DNA of 64,000 nt from Leptothrix cholodnii SP-6 (GCF_000019785.1 NC_010524.1:2418001-2482000); one strand, 5' to 3'; positions 52,002-62,394 are shown, counted from the first letter of the stretch. Translations and numbers: made by a program. The notes: generated by a model from the letters alone, not told the origin.

Positions 52002-53795
52002 ATGAACGCAGCCGAGTGGGAACTGATGCTCAAGGCCCGGGACATGCTGGTGAACGCACCTCATGGCGCCAAGGCCGAGGTGACGGCGCGCGCCGCGCAA
52101 CTGCTCGGCTGCAGCACCGCCACCGTGTACCGCAAGCTGGAGAAGGCAGGCTTGGACCTGGGCCGCAAGCGGCGCTCTGATTCGGGCAGCAGCGCCGTGA
52201 GCCAGGACGATCTGCGGCTGATCAGCGCCACGCTGCTGGCCAGCCGGCGCGACAACGAGAAGCAGCTGTGGTCAGGCAAGCGTGCCGTGAACGCCCTGCG
52301 CGCCAACGGCCTGATCAGCACCGAACTGAGTTCGGGCCGCCTGCTGACCAAGCTGCGCGACCACCACCTGCACGTCGAGCAGATGAGCCAGCCGCGCAAC
52401 GCCACGCCGATGCAGACGCCGCATCCGAACTTCCTGTGGCAGATCGACTCGTCGACCTCGGTGCTCTACAAGGACAAGACCGGGCGCATGCGGTCGATGT
52501 CGACCGACGAGTTCTACAAGAACAAGCCGGCGAACTTTGCCAAGGTCATCAACGACCTGGTCACCCGCTACCTGGCGGTGGACCATGCCAGCGGCAACTT
52601 CAAGGGCCGCTACTACATGGGCGGCGAGTCGGCCGAGAACCTGATCGACTTCGTCATCTACTGCATCACCAAGCAGGGCGACAGCCCCATGCACGGGGTG
52701 CCGCTGCACATCTACACCGACCAGGGCTCGGGCAACAAGGCCGGACTGTGGATCAACTTCGCCAAGAACTTGGGCGTGAAGCTGCTTCGCCACGAGCCGG
52801 GCCGCGCCAACGCCACCGGCTCGGTGGAAAAGCACGGCGACATCTGGGAGCGCAATTTCGAAGGCGGCTTCCCCTTCATGGACCCGGACACCATCACGCT
52901 GGACTGGCTCAACGTGGCCGGGCCGAAGTGGGCCGCCGTGCACTGCGCCACCGAGCTGCACACCCGCCACCGCATGACGCGTGACAGCGCCTGGTTGCTG
53001 ATCAAGGAAGGCGAGCTGCGCATTCCGCACTCGGTGGAGTTGCTGCGCGAGCTGGCCTTTGCCGAGCCGATGACACGCCGCGTGAGCAACACGCTGACCA
53101 TCAGCGTGAAGATCAAAGGCTTCGACGCACAGACCTACAGCTTGCGCGACGTGCCTGGCGCATCGGCGGGCGTCAAGGTAACGCTGACCGTCAACGCGTA
53201 CCGCGCGCCGGCCATCGACGTGCACGAGGTGGATGCGGCGGGCCAGACCGTGCTGCACACCGTGGCGCCGGAGATCGTCAACCAGTTCGGTTTCCCGATC
53301 GATGCACCCACGCTGGGCCAGAGCTTCCGCCCGGCTGCCTATTCGCAGGCCGAGCACCAGCGCAACGAGTTGCTGCGCGAAACCTACCGCCAGGTCGACG
53401 ACAAGGGTCAGCCCGCCGCGCTGCCCACGCTGGAAGAGGCCCAGAAGCTGCGCAAGAAGCACGCGCAGGCGATGGGCGGGCGCATCGACCCGATGGCCGA
53501 CATCGACCAGGCCGAGCTTCCCACCTACATGCCGCGCCGCGGCACTGAACTCGAGGCCACGTCGCGCCGAGTGGTGGCCGTGGTGCTGACGGCCGTCGAG
53601 GCCTGCAAGCGCCTCAAGCCGATCCTGGGCGAGCGCTACAGCCCGCAGGTCTACGGCTGGATCACACAACGATTTCCGGAAGGGGTGCCCGAGGACCAGC
53701 TGGCGGGCATTGCCAGTCAGTTCGCCGCGGCACCCGAACAAACCGACACCAGCACGCAGCCGACCGGCTTGCGCGTGGTGGCCGGGGGCGGCTGA
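52002..53795 (+). CDS. A: Phage transposase A (DDE, BcepMu/Tn552-like)
   Basis: 597 aa. N-terminal HTH (residues 20-50, AAQLLGCSTATVYRKLEKAG). Catalytic triad D149 (WQIDSS), D240 (IYTDQGSGNKAG), E276 (GSVEKHG), spacing D-90-D-35-E, in an integrase core. C-terminal mu-transposase beta-barrel region follows. Cuts phage ends and joins them to target DNA for integration and replicative transposition. A 6-bp duplication, as seen here, fits Tn552-type rather than Mu's 5 bp. Confidence 0.92.
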   Translation: MNAAEWELMLKARDMLVNAPHGAKAEVTARAAQLLGCSTATVYRKLEKAGLDLGRKRRSDSGSSAVSQDDLRLISATLLASRRDNEKQLWSGKRAVNALRANGLISTELSSGRLLTKLRDHHLHVEQMSQPRNATPMQTPHPNFLWQIDSSTSVLYKDKTGRMRSMSTDEFYKNKPANFAKVINDLVTRYLAVDHASGNFKGRYYMGGESAENLIDFVIYCITKQGDSPMHGVPLHIYTDQGSGNKAGLWINFAKNLGVKLLRHEPGRANATGSVEKHGDIWERNFEGGFPFMDPDTITLDWLNVAGPKWAAVHCATELHTRHRMTRDSAWLLIKEGELRIPHSVELLRELAFAEPMTRRVSNTLTISVKIKGFDAQTYSLRDVPGASAGVKVTLTVNAYRAPAIDVHEVDAAGQTVLHTVAPEIVNQFGFPIDAPTLGQSFRPAAYSQAEHQRNELLRETYRQVDDKGQPAALPTLEEAQKLRKKHAQAMGGRIDPMADIDQAELPTYMPRRGTELEATSRRVVAVVLTAVEACKRLKPILGERYSPQVYGWITQRFPEGVPEDQLAGIASQFAAAPEQTDTSTQPTGLRVVAGGG

Positions 53796-53837
53796 TCACC
53801 GCCTGACAGCACATCACAACATCAACAGGACGCAAGG

Positions 53838-55136
53838 ATGGACGCAACTCTTCTGACCCCCGAGGTGCCCGATGTGGCGCCTCAGCTCCCGCCGCGACGG
53901 CTGGGCGTGCTGCATGTGGCCGGTGTGGCGCACGACGTCTACACGCTGGCCGAGATGGCCGTGCTGCTGCGCGTGAGCCTGAGCGATGCCGCACGCAGCA
54001 TCAAGCTGCCCCGAACGACGGTCTACCGGCTGTTCAACCTCGGCGAGTGGCCCACGCGCATGAGCGACGAGATGCTGAAGGTGACGGCCAACCGGCTGAT
54101 CCTGCTGTTCAACAACCGCGGCGGCAAGCGGCCCGAGGTCGCTCGCATCGTGCGCGCCACGCTGCCCGGCGCCCTGGTCATCGAGCTCGATGACGAATCC
54201 GAAGACACCCCCGACACCAAGAAGGACGAACCCATGCTGATGGCCAAGCAGACCCTGAGCCCCGCCGCGCGCAAGGCTTTCACGTTGTTCACCAACCCGT
54301 TCGACGGCGAGGTGATCGACGACACGCAGATGTTCACCAACGGCGAGATTGCCTATGTCCGCGAGGCCTGCATGCAGGCCGCCACCGGCGGGCGCTTCGT
54401 GGCCGTGGTGTCGGAGTCCGGCGGCGGCAAGACCACGATGCTCGGCGACCTGGAAGCACGCATCCAGCGCGACCGCAAGCCGGTCATCGTGATCAAGCCC
54501 TGGGTGCTGGGCATGGAGGACAACGACACCAAGGGCAAGACGCTGAAGTCGACCGACATCCTGGCCAGCGTGGTCACCACGCTCGACCAGCTGGCCAGCC
54601 TGAAGCAGACCCTGCAAGGCCGCAGCAACCAGGCCAAGGATCTGCTGGTCAAGAGCGCCGAGGCCGGCTACAGCCACCTGCTGGTGATCGAGGAGGCGCA
54701 CAGCCTGCCCGAGGCCACGCTCAAGCACCTGAAGCGCCTGCACGAGATGCGCCTGGGCCGCAAGCCGCTGCTGGGCATCCTGCTGTTGGGCCAGACCGAG
54801 CTGGCCCTGAAGCTCGACCCGCGCCGCGCCAGCCTGCGTGAAGTGACGCAGCGTTGCGAGGTGGTGCACCTGCTGCCGCTCGACGGCGATCTGCGCGCCT
54901 ACCTCGAGCACCGCGCCCGCGCCGCAGGCCGCGAGCTGGGCGACTTCATCGATCAGTCGGGCGTCGACGAGTTGCGCACGCGGCTGACGATCACCCGGCC
55001 GGCCTCGGGCGGCAAGACCGCCGCCACCAGCCTGCTGTATCCGCTGGCCGTCAACAACCTGGTCACCGCCGCGCTGAACGTGGCTGCCGACCTGGGCGTG
55101 CCCGTCATCAACCGCGACGTCGTGCGCGCGGTCTGA
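53838..55136 (+). CDS. B: MuB-like transposition ATPase (target-capture protein)
   Basis: 432 aa. N-terminal HTH region (MAVLLRVSLSDAARSIKLPRTTVYRL), then AAA domain: Walker A SESGGGKTT near 193-201, Walker B LLVIEEAHSLPE near 281, sensor LLLGQTELA. Longer than Mu B (312 aa). Partner of transposase A: ATP-dependent DNA filament that picks target DNA and gives immunity to self-insertion. Confidence 0.9.
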   Translation: MDATLLTPEVPDVAPQLPPRRLGVLHVAGVAHDVYTLAEMAVLLRVSLSDAARSIKLPRTTVYRLFNLGEWPTRMSDEMLKVTANRLILLFNNRGGKRPEVARIVRATLPGALVIELDDESEDTPDTKKDEPMLMAKQTLSPAARKAFTLFTNPFDGEVIDDTQMFTNGEIAYVREACMQAATGGRFVAVVSESGGGKTTMLGDLEARIQRDRKPVIVIKPWVLGMEDNDTKGKTLKSTDILASVVTTLDQLASLKQTLQGRSNQAKDLLVKSAEAGYSHLLVIEEAHSLPEATLKHLKRLHEMRLGRKPLLGILLLGQTELALKLDPRRASLREVTQRCEVVHLLPLDGDLRAYLEHRARAAGRELGDFIDQSGVDELRTRLTITRPASGGKTAATSLLYPLAVNNLVTAALNVAADLGVPVINRDVVRAV

Positions 55137-55165
55137 GCCCCCCGTCATCCCATCAGGAGCAGAGC

Positions 55166-55498
55166 ATGAAAGACGAACGGAAACTGTTCATGGACCTGGC
55201 CACAGACGACCGGCGCGCCGTGCGCCGCAATGCCGCGCAGATGCTGGTAGCCGTGCTGCTCGCATCTGGCGCATGGGCACTGGCCGCGCACATGGCCGAG
55301 ATGCAGCAAGACGAGCTCGAGCAGGTGCGGCACGAGGTACGCATGGCCGTGCACGCCAAGGCCGCCATCGAGGCCCAGCAGGCGGCGCAGTCGTACTGGG
55401 TGCCGCGCGTGGCCGTCGCCTATGCCCAGGGCGCACGCGACGAGTGCGAGCGCCAGCGCATGGCCAATGGCAGCCACCTGCCGTGCGGAGGTCAGTGA
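55166..55498 (+). CDS. Small membrane-anchored early protein
   Basis: 110 aa, AGGAGCAGAGC before ATG. One hydrophobic helix at about 25-43 (MLVAVLLASGAWALAAHMAEM) with a helical periplasmic or cytosolic tail containing two Cys. Stop shares its A with the next ATG. Confidence 0.6.
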   Translation: MKDERKLFMDLATDDRRAVRRNAAQMLVAVLLASGAWALAAHMAEMQQDELEQVRHEVRMAVHAKAAIEAQQAAQSYWVPRVAVAYAQGARDECERQRMANGSHLPCGGQ

Positions 55499-55827
55499 TG
55501 GCGCGCCGCAAAGTCGAGCCAGGCGCATTCATCCCGCGTTCGATGCGCAGCGCGTCAGACGGCGCCGGTGTGACCGCATCCGGCTGCCGGGTGGTGATCC
55601 CCGAGGGCGTCAAGGTGACGGTGTACCAACGCCCGCCGTCTGACCCGAACCGCATCGACATGATGGCTGGCAACTGCCCGCCCGACCGCTTCGTGCCGCG
55701 CGCCGGCTCGCAGGATCACCTGGCGTGCCCCAGCCGCAATGGCAATCAACGGGTCTACCGCACGTCGGTGCCGGCGTCGCCTGCGCCCGAGGGCTGGACG
55801 GATGGCGAGGAGCCGTCATGCGCCTGA
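55498..55827 (+). CDS. Early phage protein, unknown
   Basis: 109 aa, Pro/Arg-rich. RRKVEPGAFIPRSMRSASD and VVIPEGVKVTVYQRPPSDPNR are visible; a CPP and a CPS pair could be metal ligands. Translationally coupled to both neighbours. Confidence 0.55.
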   Translation: MARRKVEPGAFIPRSMRSASDGAGVTASGCRVVIPEGVKVTVYQRPPSDPNRIDMMAGNCPPDRFVPRAGSQDHLACPSRNGNQRVYRTSVPASPAPEGWTDGEEPSCA

Positions 55828-56453
55828 AGTGCCCGAGCTGCAATGCCGAGATGGACCTCGACGTGCTGCTGGCCCACGAGGAGGGCCGCCACGTGCTGGC
55901 CCAGCTGCTGCAGATGGGCGTGCCGATGGGGGCGCTGCTGATGCGCTACATCGGCATGTTCCGCCCGGGCAAGCGGGCGCTGGCGATGAGCCGCACGCTG
56001 GCCCTGCTGAGCGAGCTCTGGCCCGACATGACGCGCGGCGCCATCACCCGCAAGGGCCGCGACTGGGCCACCACGCCGGCGCAGTGGCAGCAGGCGATCG
56101 AGCAGGTGATGGCGGCGCGCGACAAGGGCAACCTGACGCTGCCGCTCACGAGCCACGGCTATCTCTACGAAGTGCTGCTCGGCCTGGTCGACAAGGCCGA
56201 GTCGCATGCCGAGCGCGAGCGTGAGGCCGGCCAGCGCGGCCGGGCACACACCGCCGGCGGCACCGCGCTGGGTGACGTGATGGCCGACATGGATCGAGCC
56301 CTCGGACGCGCATCAAAAGCCGTTGAAGCGCTTGCCGCAGCGGCCCCTGCGCCTGCACCCGGCCCCAGCCGCTACGCCCAGAAGCTGCGCGCAGAGATCG
56401 CCGCCAAGAAGGCGGTTCCGACCGTTCCCACCGAGAGCAACCCGACACCATGA
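55818..56453 (+). CDS. Zinc-ribbon-type early phage protein
   Basis: 211 aa, ATG 55818. Starts MRLKCPSCNAEMDLDVLL; only one CxxC is present, so a half zinc ribbon that may dimerise. Central helical region with WPDMTRGAITRKGRDWATTPAQW and KGNLTLPLTSHGYLYEVL, seen in early regions of BcepMu-like prophages. Function unknown. Confidence 0.62.
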   Translation: MRLKCPSCNAEMDLDVLLAHEEGRHVLAQLLQMGVPMGALLMRYIGMFRPGKRALAMSRTLALLSELWPDMTRGAITRKGRDWATTPAQWQQAIEQVMAARDKGNLTLPLTSHGYLYEVLLGLVDKAESHAEREREAGQRGRAHTAGGTALGDVMADMDRALGRASKAVEALAAAAPAPAPGPSRYAQKLRAEIAAKKAVPTVPTESNPTP

Positions 56454-56809
56454 CAACGACCGCCGCTCGCCAGAAGCCCGCCCTCAAGGCGCCCGACTGC
56501 ACATCCCTGCTGCAGGCGATGGCCCAGCACCAGGGCGCCGGCCGCGGCATCAGCGCCGCCGAGCTGGCCACGCGCCTGGGCCTGACCCGCCGCATCTTGC
56601 GCAAGCGCATCAGCGAGGCCCGCTGCCAGGGCTTCCTGGTGTGCGGCCACCCTAAGACGGGCTATTTCATGGCGACCACGGCGGACGAACTGCGCATGGC
56701 GACGGCCTTTCTCGAACACCGGGCCCTGCACAGCCTTCTGCTGCTCAGCCGCATGCGCGGCGTTGGCATGCCGGAGCTGCTGGGCCAACTCAAGCTCAAC
56801 CAGGCTTAA
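56450..56809 (+). CDS. HTH early phage protein
   Basis: 119 aa. Residues 33-70, ISAAELATRLGLTRRILRKRISEARCQGFLV-like, form a winged helix; the C-terminal helical tail may dimerise. Four-base overlap with the gene before it. Confidence 0.62.
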   Translation: MTTTAARQKPALKAPDCTSLLQAMAQHQGAGRGISAAELATRLGLTRRILRKRISEARCQGFLVCGHPKTGYFMATTADELRMATAFLEHRALHSLLLLSRMRGVGMPELLGQLKLNQA

Positions 56810-57054
56810 CCCGATCCGATCCGACTCAACTCGACAAGGAGTTTTCAGTGACCGAAACCACCATCCCCACCATTCCCGCCGGCTACAAGCAAGACGCCAA
56901 GGGCCGCCTCGTGCCCGAAGGCCAGATCAAGCCCGTCGACCTGATGCGCGACCAGCTGGTGCACGACATCGCCGACGGGGCCAAGAACCTGTCGGCCATC
57001 CTGGCCACGTTCAAGCGCATTGTCATGGTCTAATTTTCCCGGACACCTCGATAG

Positions 57055-58262
<1,208 letters not shown>

Positions 58263-58735
58263 CCAGCACACATGGCGTTCGCCGACATCGCCGCCTTCAT
58301 CGAGACCAGCGCCGAGGAGTACGGCGCCAAGCTGCGCGGCGCCAAGGGCAACACGGTGCTGTACACCTTCGATGGCCGCTTCAAAGTCGAGCGCCGCTTC
58401 GCCGACAACATCACCTTCGACGAGCGCCTGGCCGCGGCGAAAGCGCTCATCGATGAGTGCATCACCGAGTGGAGCCAGGGCAGCCGCGACGAGATCAAGA
58501 CGCTGATCAACGATGCGTTCCGTGTCGACCAGCAGGGCCAGGTGAGCACAACGCGCGTGCTCGGCCTGCGCCGCCTGAACATCGTCCACCCGACCTGGAG
58601 CCGCGCGATGGAGGCCATCAGCGACAGCGTGCAGGTGGTCGGATCGAGCAGCTACGTGCGCGTCTACGAGCGCATCGGCGACAGCGACCAATACCGCCAG
58701 ATTCCGCTCGATCTGGCGTCGGTGTGAGGCCCGCC

Positions 58736-58993
58736 ATGACCACCGCTACCCCCGCACCGGCACTCCCCGAAGTGCACCTGCAGATCAACAACAGCGGCGC
58801 CTGGAAGACGCTGGCCGTCGTGGGCCTGAACAGCATGGAGCGCTGCCGCGGCGCGGTCGACGTGCTGTGCCTGGCTGACAAGCGCCAGCAGCTCGCCCGG
58901 CGTCCGACGTATCGGCTGGCCATCGCCGGCCAGGGCGGCCTGTTCGAGGTGCTCGAGTACCGCCACCCCGCGAACGGCTGGTACCAAGCATGA
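58736..58993 (+). CDS. Small early phage protein, unknown
   Basis: 85 aa, nine bases after the DUF3164 stop. HLQINNSGAWKTLAVVGLNSMERCRGAVDVL suggests a small alpha/beta protein; no motif recognised. Loss of coupling to the interrupted gene could lower its expression. Confidence 0.58.
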   Translation: MTTATPAPALPEVHLQINNSGAWKTLAVVGLNSMERCRGAVDVLCLADKRQQLARRPTYRLAIAGQGGLFEVLEYRHPANGWYQA

Positions 58994-59156
58994 ATTCAAC
59001 GCGCAGCTGGACGCCTGGGGCGCGTCAGTCCGGCGGCTGTCAGCGGAGGGTGCGCCTACTCAAAACCACCGCAGTCATCGTGAGAGACCACCTGCAGCCT
59101 CCTTTCTGCAAGTGGAAGGCCCGTCGAACGGCTGCCCCACAGCGATGACCGCTTAC

Positions 59157-59190
59157 GCCGGGTGTGCGCAACACCCGGCACTTTCTTTTC
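59157..59190 (+). terminator. Intrinsic terminator/attenuator before gemA
   Basis: GCCGGGTGT-GCGCA-ACACCCGGC, a perfect 9-bp stem with 5-base loop, followed by ACTTTCTTTTC. Sits 12 bp before the gemA ATG in a 208-bp gap and may separate early from middle transcription. Confidence 0.7.
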
Positions 59191-59201
59191 TGGACCCCGA
59201 A

Positions 59202-59678
59202 ATGCCCGCACACGTCAACGCCGACACCCGCCGCCTCGACCTGGCCCGCATCCACATGCTCAAGGCCGAACTCGGCTGGGACGAAGACCTGTACCGCGAC
59301 GTGATGGCCACCGTGTGCGGTGGCATTCGCTCATCTGCGCAGCTCGACATCACCGGCCGCCAGCGCCTGCTGGCGCACATGCAGGCGTGCAAGTCCCGCG
59401 ACCTGGTCAAGGTGCCCGGCAAGGCCCCCGCGAAGGCTGCACGCAAGCCGCTGTCGGCCGCCGGCAAGAAGCTCTGGAGCCTGTGGATGCAGGCCGCCGA
59501 CAAGGGCATGGTGCAGCACCGCAGCATGGCTGCGCTGAACACCTGGGTGCAGCGCCAGACGGGCGTGGAGCGCATCGAGTGGCTCAAGGGCGCGCAGGCG
59601 GATCTGGCGATCGAGAGCCTGAAGAAGTGGGTGGCGCGCAAGCCAGATGCTTTCGCAACTGAAGGAGATCGAGCGTGA
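59202..59678 (+). CDS. gemA: GemA / Mu gp16-family regulatory protein
   Basis: 158 aa, ATG 59202. DLARIHMLKAELGWDEDLYRDVM and SSAQLDITGRQRLLAHM are the gp16/GemA signature, ending IESLKKWVARKPD. In Mu, GemA influences host gene expression and DNA topology. Overlaps mor by 4 bp (GTGA), the same pairing as in Mu-like phages. Confidence 0.88.
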   Translation: MPAHVNADTRRLDLARIHMLKAELGWDEDLYRDVMATVCGGIRSSAQLDITGRQRLLAHMQACKSRDLVKVPGKAPAKAARKPLSAAGKKLWSLWMQAADKGMVQHRSMAALNTWVQRQTGVERIEWLKGAQADLAIESLKKWVARKPDAFATEGDRA

Positions 59679-60037
59679 GAAAGGGCAAGCCGAAGCCGGC
59701 CGAGATCATCGGCCGCCTGGTCGACATCGGTGTCGAGCGGCTGGTTGCCGATGCAGGCATCGACGCCGACATGGCCCGCACGATCATTCGCGAGGTGGCG
59801 CACATTTTCTTCAGCGAGTACGGCGGCAACGAGATCTATTTCCCGAAGGATCTGGCGTTTCCGCTCTATCGGCGCGATGTGGCGATCTGGCGCGAATTCA
59901 CCGGCACCAACGGCTGGGAATTGGCCCGGCGCCACGGCCTGAGCGAGCGGCAGATTCGCTACATCTGCGAGGCGATGCGCAAGCAGGCCGTGCGGCTGAA
60001 CCAGCTGGAGTTGCCGGGGCTGGATGAGCCTGATTGA
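59675..60037 (+). CDS. mor: Mor/C-type activator of late transcription
   Basis: 120 aa, GTG start. Central IIREVAHIFFSEYGGNEIYFPKD and C-terminal HTH LARRHGLSERQIRYICEAM match the Mor transcription activator domain. Only one Mor/C paralogue is present, so it may do the work of both Mu Mor and C and act directly on the three repeated late elements (34023, 40472, 45211). Followed by a strong terminator. Confidence 0.88.
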   Translation: MRKGKPKPAEIIGRLVDIGVERLVADAGIDADMARTIIREVAHIFFSEYGGNEIYFPKDLAFPLYRRDVAIWREFTGTNGWELARRHGLSERQIRYICEAMRKQAVRLNQLELPGLDEPD

Positions 60038-60055
60038 AGATCGACACGCCAGCAG

Positions 60056-60081
60056 AAAGCCCGCTTCGAGCGGGCTTTTTT
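60056..60081 (+). terminator. Terminator of the early/middle operon
   Basis: AAGCCCGC-TTCGA-GCGGGCTT stem followed by T-run, 19 bp after mor. Confidence 0.88.
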
Positions 60082-60199
60082 GCGTCTGGTGTTCGCGGCG
60101 CTCGATGGAACTGCTTCCTCTGTTATGGGCGTGGGGCCGATCGGATACTGATTCTTTGAATCGCCGAACACCGCCACCCCAACCGCCGGAGATCACACC

Positions 60200-60403
60200 G
60201 TGACCAAGAAAGTACGCATCGAAAACGCCGACACCAGCAACTACAAAGTGATGGTCGAGATCTGGGACAAGGGTTACCCGGAAGGCCAACCCGACACGCT
60301 GGCGAAGACCATCAAGCTCGACCACCCGACGCAGATGACTGGGGACGACTGCTACCTGACGAGCACGCGCTACATCGTCGTCAAGGAAGCGCCTGCAGCC
60401 TGA
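60200..60403 (+). CDS. Small right-end phage protein
   Basis: 67 aa, GTG start with CCGGAGATC before it. KVRIENADTSNYKVMVEIWDKG and YLTSTRYIVVKEA are typical of a small beta-rich protein found in many phages of beta- and gamma-proteobacteria. Function unknown. Separate transcription unit beyond the mor terminator. Confidence 0.68.
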   Translation: MTKKVRIENADTSNYKVMVEIWDKGYPEGQPDTLAKTIKLDHPTQMTGDDCYLTSTRYIVVKEAPAA

Positions 60404-60547
60404 TTTCAGCGGCCGCCACATGGCGTGAGCGGGGGGCATGAGGATGTTGCCCCAGTTCAAGCCGAGAGGGCCTCAGGGCCGATGGACGACTTCTAACGCG
60501 AGCGCAACCTGGCTGCCGCGCCCAACACCGATCGATCGAGATACCCC

Positions 60548-60748
60548 ATGCCCAGCACCACCATCAAGTACTTCGCCTTCGCTCATCTCCCGCTGCACCT
60601 GCAGACCGTGAGCAAGCCAATCGGCGAACTCGCCGACCAGTTCGAAACCATGCTGCCAGACGGTCCCGAGAAGAGCGCAGGCATGCGCAAGTTGTTGGAG
60701 GCGAAGGATTGCTTCGTGCGGGCCGCGCTGGACGTGCCGAAGGCCTGA
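60548..60748 (+). CDS. Acb2/Tad1-hairpin-like small protein, possible anti-CBASS factor
   Basis: 66 aa. A short N-terminal part (FAFAHLPLHLQTVSKPIGEL) followed by a predicted helical hairpin, with LPDGPEKSAGMRKLLEAKDC linking to a final helix VRAAL. This LPDGPE...LRKLLEAKD pattern is what I recall for the Acb2/Tad1 hairpin domain (DUF7681), cyclic-nucleotide sponges that block CBASS or Thoeris signalling. Length is slightly short. Family from memory, function inference. Confidence 0.5.
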   Translation: MPSTTIKYFAFAHLPLHLQTVSKPIGELADQFETMLPDGPEKSAGMRKLLEAKDCFVRAALDVPKA

Positions 60749-60750
60749 CC

Positions 60751-60960
60751 ATGCCCCGCACCGCTATCAGCGATCGAGAGCTACTGGAATGGATGCTTCA
60801 GCAGGACCAGTTGCGCATCGAGAAGTGGCATCACCCTGGCGGCAAGCAGTCCGTGAGCGTCTGGACCAATCTGGACGATGATGACGCCCCCAGCGGCGTG
60901 GCGACCACCGCACGCGGGGCGCTGGTGATGGCCATTCAGCATCAGCGTTCCCTGAGCTGA
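60751..60960 (+). CDS. Small right-end phage protein
   Basis: 69 aa, two bases after the Acb2-like gene. ISDRELLEWMLQQDQLRIEKWHHPGG; one amphipathic helix and a beta segment; not recognised. Last gene before the right end. Could assist its neighbour. Confidence 0.55.
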   Translation: MPRTAISDRELLEWMLQQDQLRIEKWHHPGGKQSVSVWTNLDDDDAPSGVATTARGALVMAIQHQRSLS

Positions 60961-61017
60961 TCGAGGCGCTTCTGGGGTGATCCGGGTGCCCCGTCACCCC
61001 TTTCACTCTCTGCAAGA

Positions 61018-61110
61018 GACTTTTTCTGCGGCCGTGATCTTCCAGCCTCTTCCGGGTTCTTCCGGGCCGTTTTTCTCATTCCTTCCCCTGACTTATCTCA
61101 CTCCCGTTCA
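61018..61110 (-). other. Prophage right end with transposase-binding-like motifs
   Basis: Read inward from TG at 61110, GAGATAAGTCAG is at offset 11 and TGAGAAAAAC at offset 32, matching the left end; a third GCAGAAAAAGT lies at 61028-61018. Terminal sequence is TGAACGGGAG. Confidence 0.7.
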
Positions 61111-61133
61111 GCCGATACCCGGCGCGTTTTTTT
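61111..61133 (+). terminator. Target duplication right copy and right half of the split terminator
   Basis: GCCGAT (61111-61116) duplicates 17062-17067; ACC then CGGCGCGTT plus seven T is the right arm and U-tract of the argA-yggX terminator interrupted by the prophage. Confidence 0.78.
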
Positions 61134-61144
61134 GTTTTTGACTG

Positions 61145-61177
61145 TGATTGCGAATCATTCTCGTTCGTTGATAGAAT
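61145..61177 (+). promoter_or_regulatory. Fur box and promoter of the iron-binding protein gene
   Basis: TTGCGAATCATTCTCGTT (61148-61165) is a typical Burkholderiales Fur box, GAATCATTCTC core. It overlaps a promoter TTGCGA (61148-61153), 18-bp spacer, TAGAAT (61172-61177). Predicts repression by Fe-Fur. The prophage end lies only 37 bp upstream. Confidence 0.72.
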
Positions 61178-61257
61178 GACGCACCGCAGCGCCGAACCGT
61201 TCACAACGCCACGCAAGCTCGGCGGCGTCGTTCGTTCAACCCGAATCCACCATTGCC

Positions 61258-62313
61258 ATGACACAACCGTCCCGTTCGACCCCGTTCGCAGCCATCGTTC
61301 TGGGTGCTGTCGCGCTGTTGGGCTTCCCCTCGGCGCACGCCCAGGAGCAGGTGCTCAATCTCTATTCGGCTCGCCACTACCAGACCGACGAGGCGCTCTA
61401 CAGCAACTTCACCAGATCCACCGGCATCAAGATCAACCGGGTCGACACCGACGATGCCGCGCTGATCCAGCGCCTGAAGACCGAAGGCGCAGCCAGCCCG
61501 GCCGACGTGGTCCTGATGGTCGATGCGGCGCGACTGTGGCGTGCGGAGACCGACGGGATGTTCCTGCCAATCAAGTCGCGTGTGCTCGAACAACGCATTC
61601 CGGCCACCTTGCGCGGCAAGGACGACGGCAACGGCTCGCAATGGTTCGGCTTCTCGACCCGCGCGCGGGTGGTGGTCTACAACAAGATCAAGGTCAAGGC
61701 GCAGGACGTCGACACCTACGAAAAACTCGCCGATGCGGCCAACAAGGGGCGTTTCTGTTCGCGCTCGGGTTCACACCCGTACAACCTTTCGCTGTTCGGC
61801 GCCTACCTCGAACACGCCGGCCCGGCAAACACCGAAAACTGGCTCAAAGGTCTGGTCGCCAACATGGCGCGCGACCCGAAAGGCGGCGACACCGACCAGA
61901 TCAAGGCCGTTGCCAGTGGCGAATGCAGCGTTGCGCTGAGCAACACTTATTACATCGCCCGACTGATGCGCTCGAACAAGCCCGATGATCGCCAGGTCAT
62001 GGAGCAGGTCGGCGTGATCTTTCCGAACCAGCAAAGCTGGGGCACCCACGTGAATGTCGCCGGTGGCGCTGTCGCCCGCCATGCCAAGAATCGCGCCGCG
62101 GCGATCAGCTTCCTCGAATATCTGGCCAGCGACGAGGCCCAGCGCTATTTCGCCGACGGCAACAACGAATACCCGTCGGCCACCGGCGTGAAGACCGCCA
62201 ACCCGGCACTCGAAGCGCTCGGCAGCTTCAAGCAGGAGTTGATTCCGATATCGGTGGTCGGCCAGAACACGGTCAAGGTTCAGCAAATGCTCGATCGGGT
62301 CGGCTACAAGTAA
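61258..62313 (+). CDS. fbpA: Iron(III) ABC transporter periplasmic binding protein (FbpA/FutA-like)
   Basis: 351 aa. Signal peptide to about residue 28 (FPSAHAQEQ). VLNLYSARHYQTDEALYSNF is the FbpA/FutA1 opening with the His/Tyr iron ligands; the Tyr pair near the C-lobe, ALSNTYYIARL, is present. Binds Fe(III) in the periplasm. The permease and ATPase genes are not next to it, so it is an orphan binding protein. Controlled by the Fur box upstream. Confidence 0.92.
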   Translation: MTQPSRSTPFAAIVLGAVALLGFPSAHAQEQVLNLYSARHYQTDEALYSNFTRSTGIKINRVDTDDAALIQRLKTEGAASPADVVLMVDAARLWRAETDGMFLPIKSRVLEQRIPATLRGKDDGNGSQWFGFSTRARVVVYNKIKVKAQDVDTYEKLADAANKGRFCSRSGSHPYNLSLFGAYLEHAGPANTENWLKGLVANMARDPKGGDTDQIKAVASGECSVALSNTYYIARLMRSNKPDDRQVMEQVGVIFPNQQSWGTHVNVAGGAVARHAKNRAAAISFLEYLASDEAQRYFADGNNEYPSATGVKTANPALEALGSFKQELIPISVVGQNTVKVQQMLDRVGYK

Positions 62314-62394
62314 TCCCTGTGAAATGGGCGCTGGACAAAACCCCGGGTGGTTTCTTAGAATCCCTCACGAACTTAGCCCCTGGGGATTACATCG

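Noticed and set aside
52272..53741. 489-residue open frame opposite the transposase gene
   Set aside because: Antisense shadow of a gene with an intact DDE triad; no start signals.
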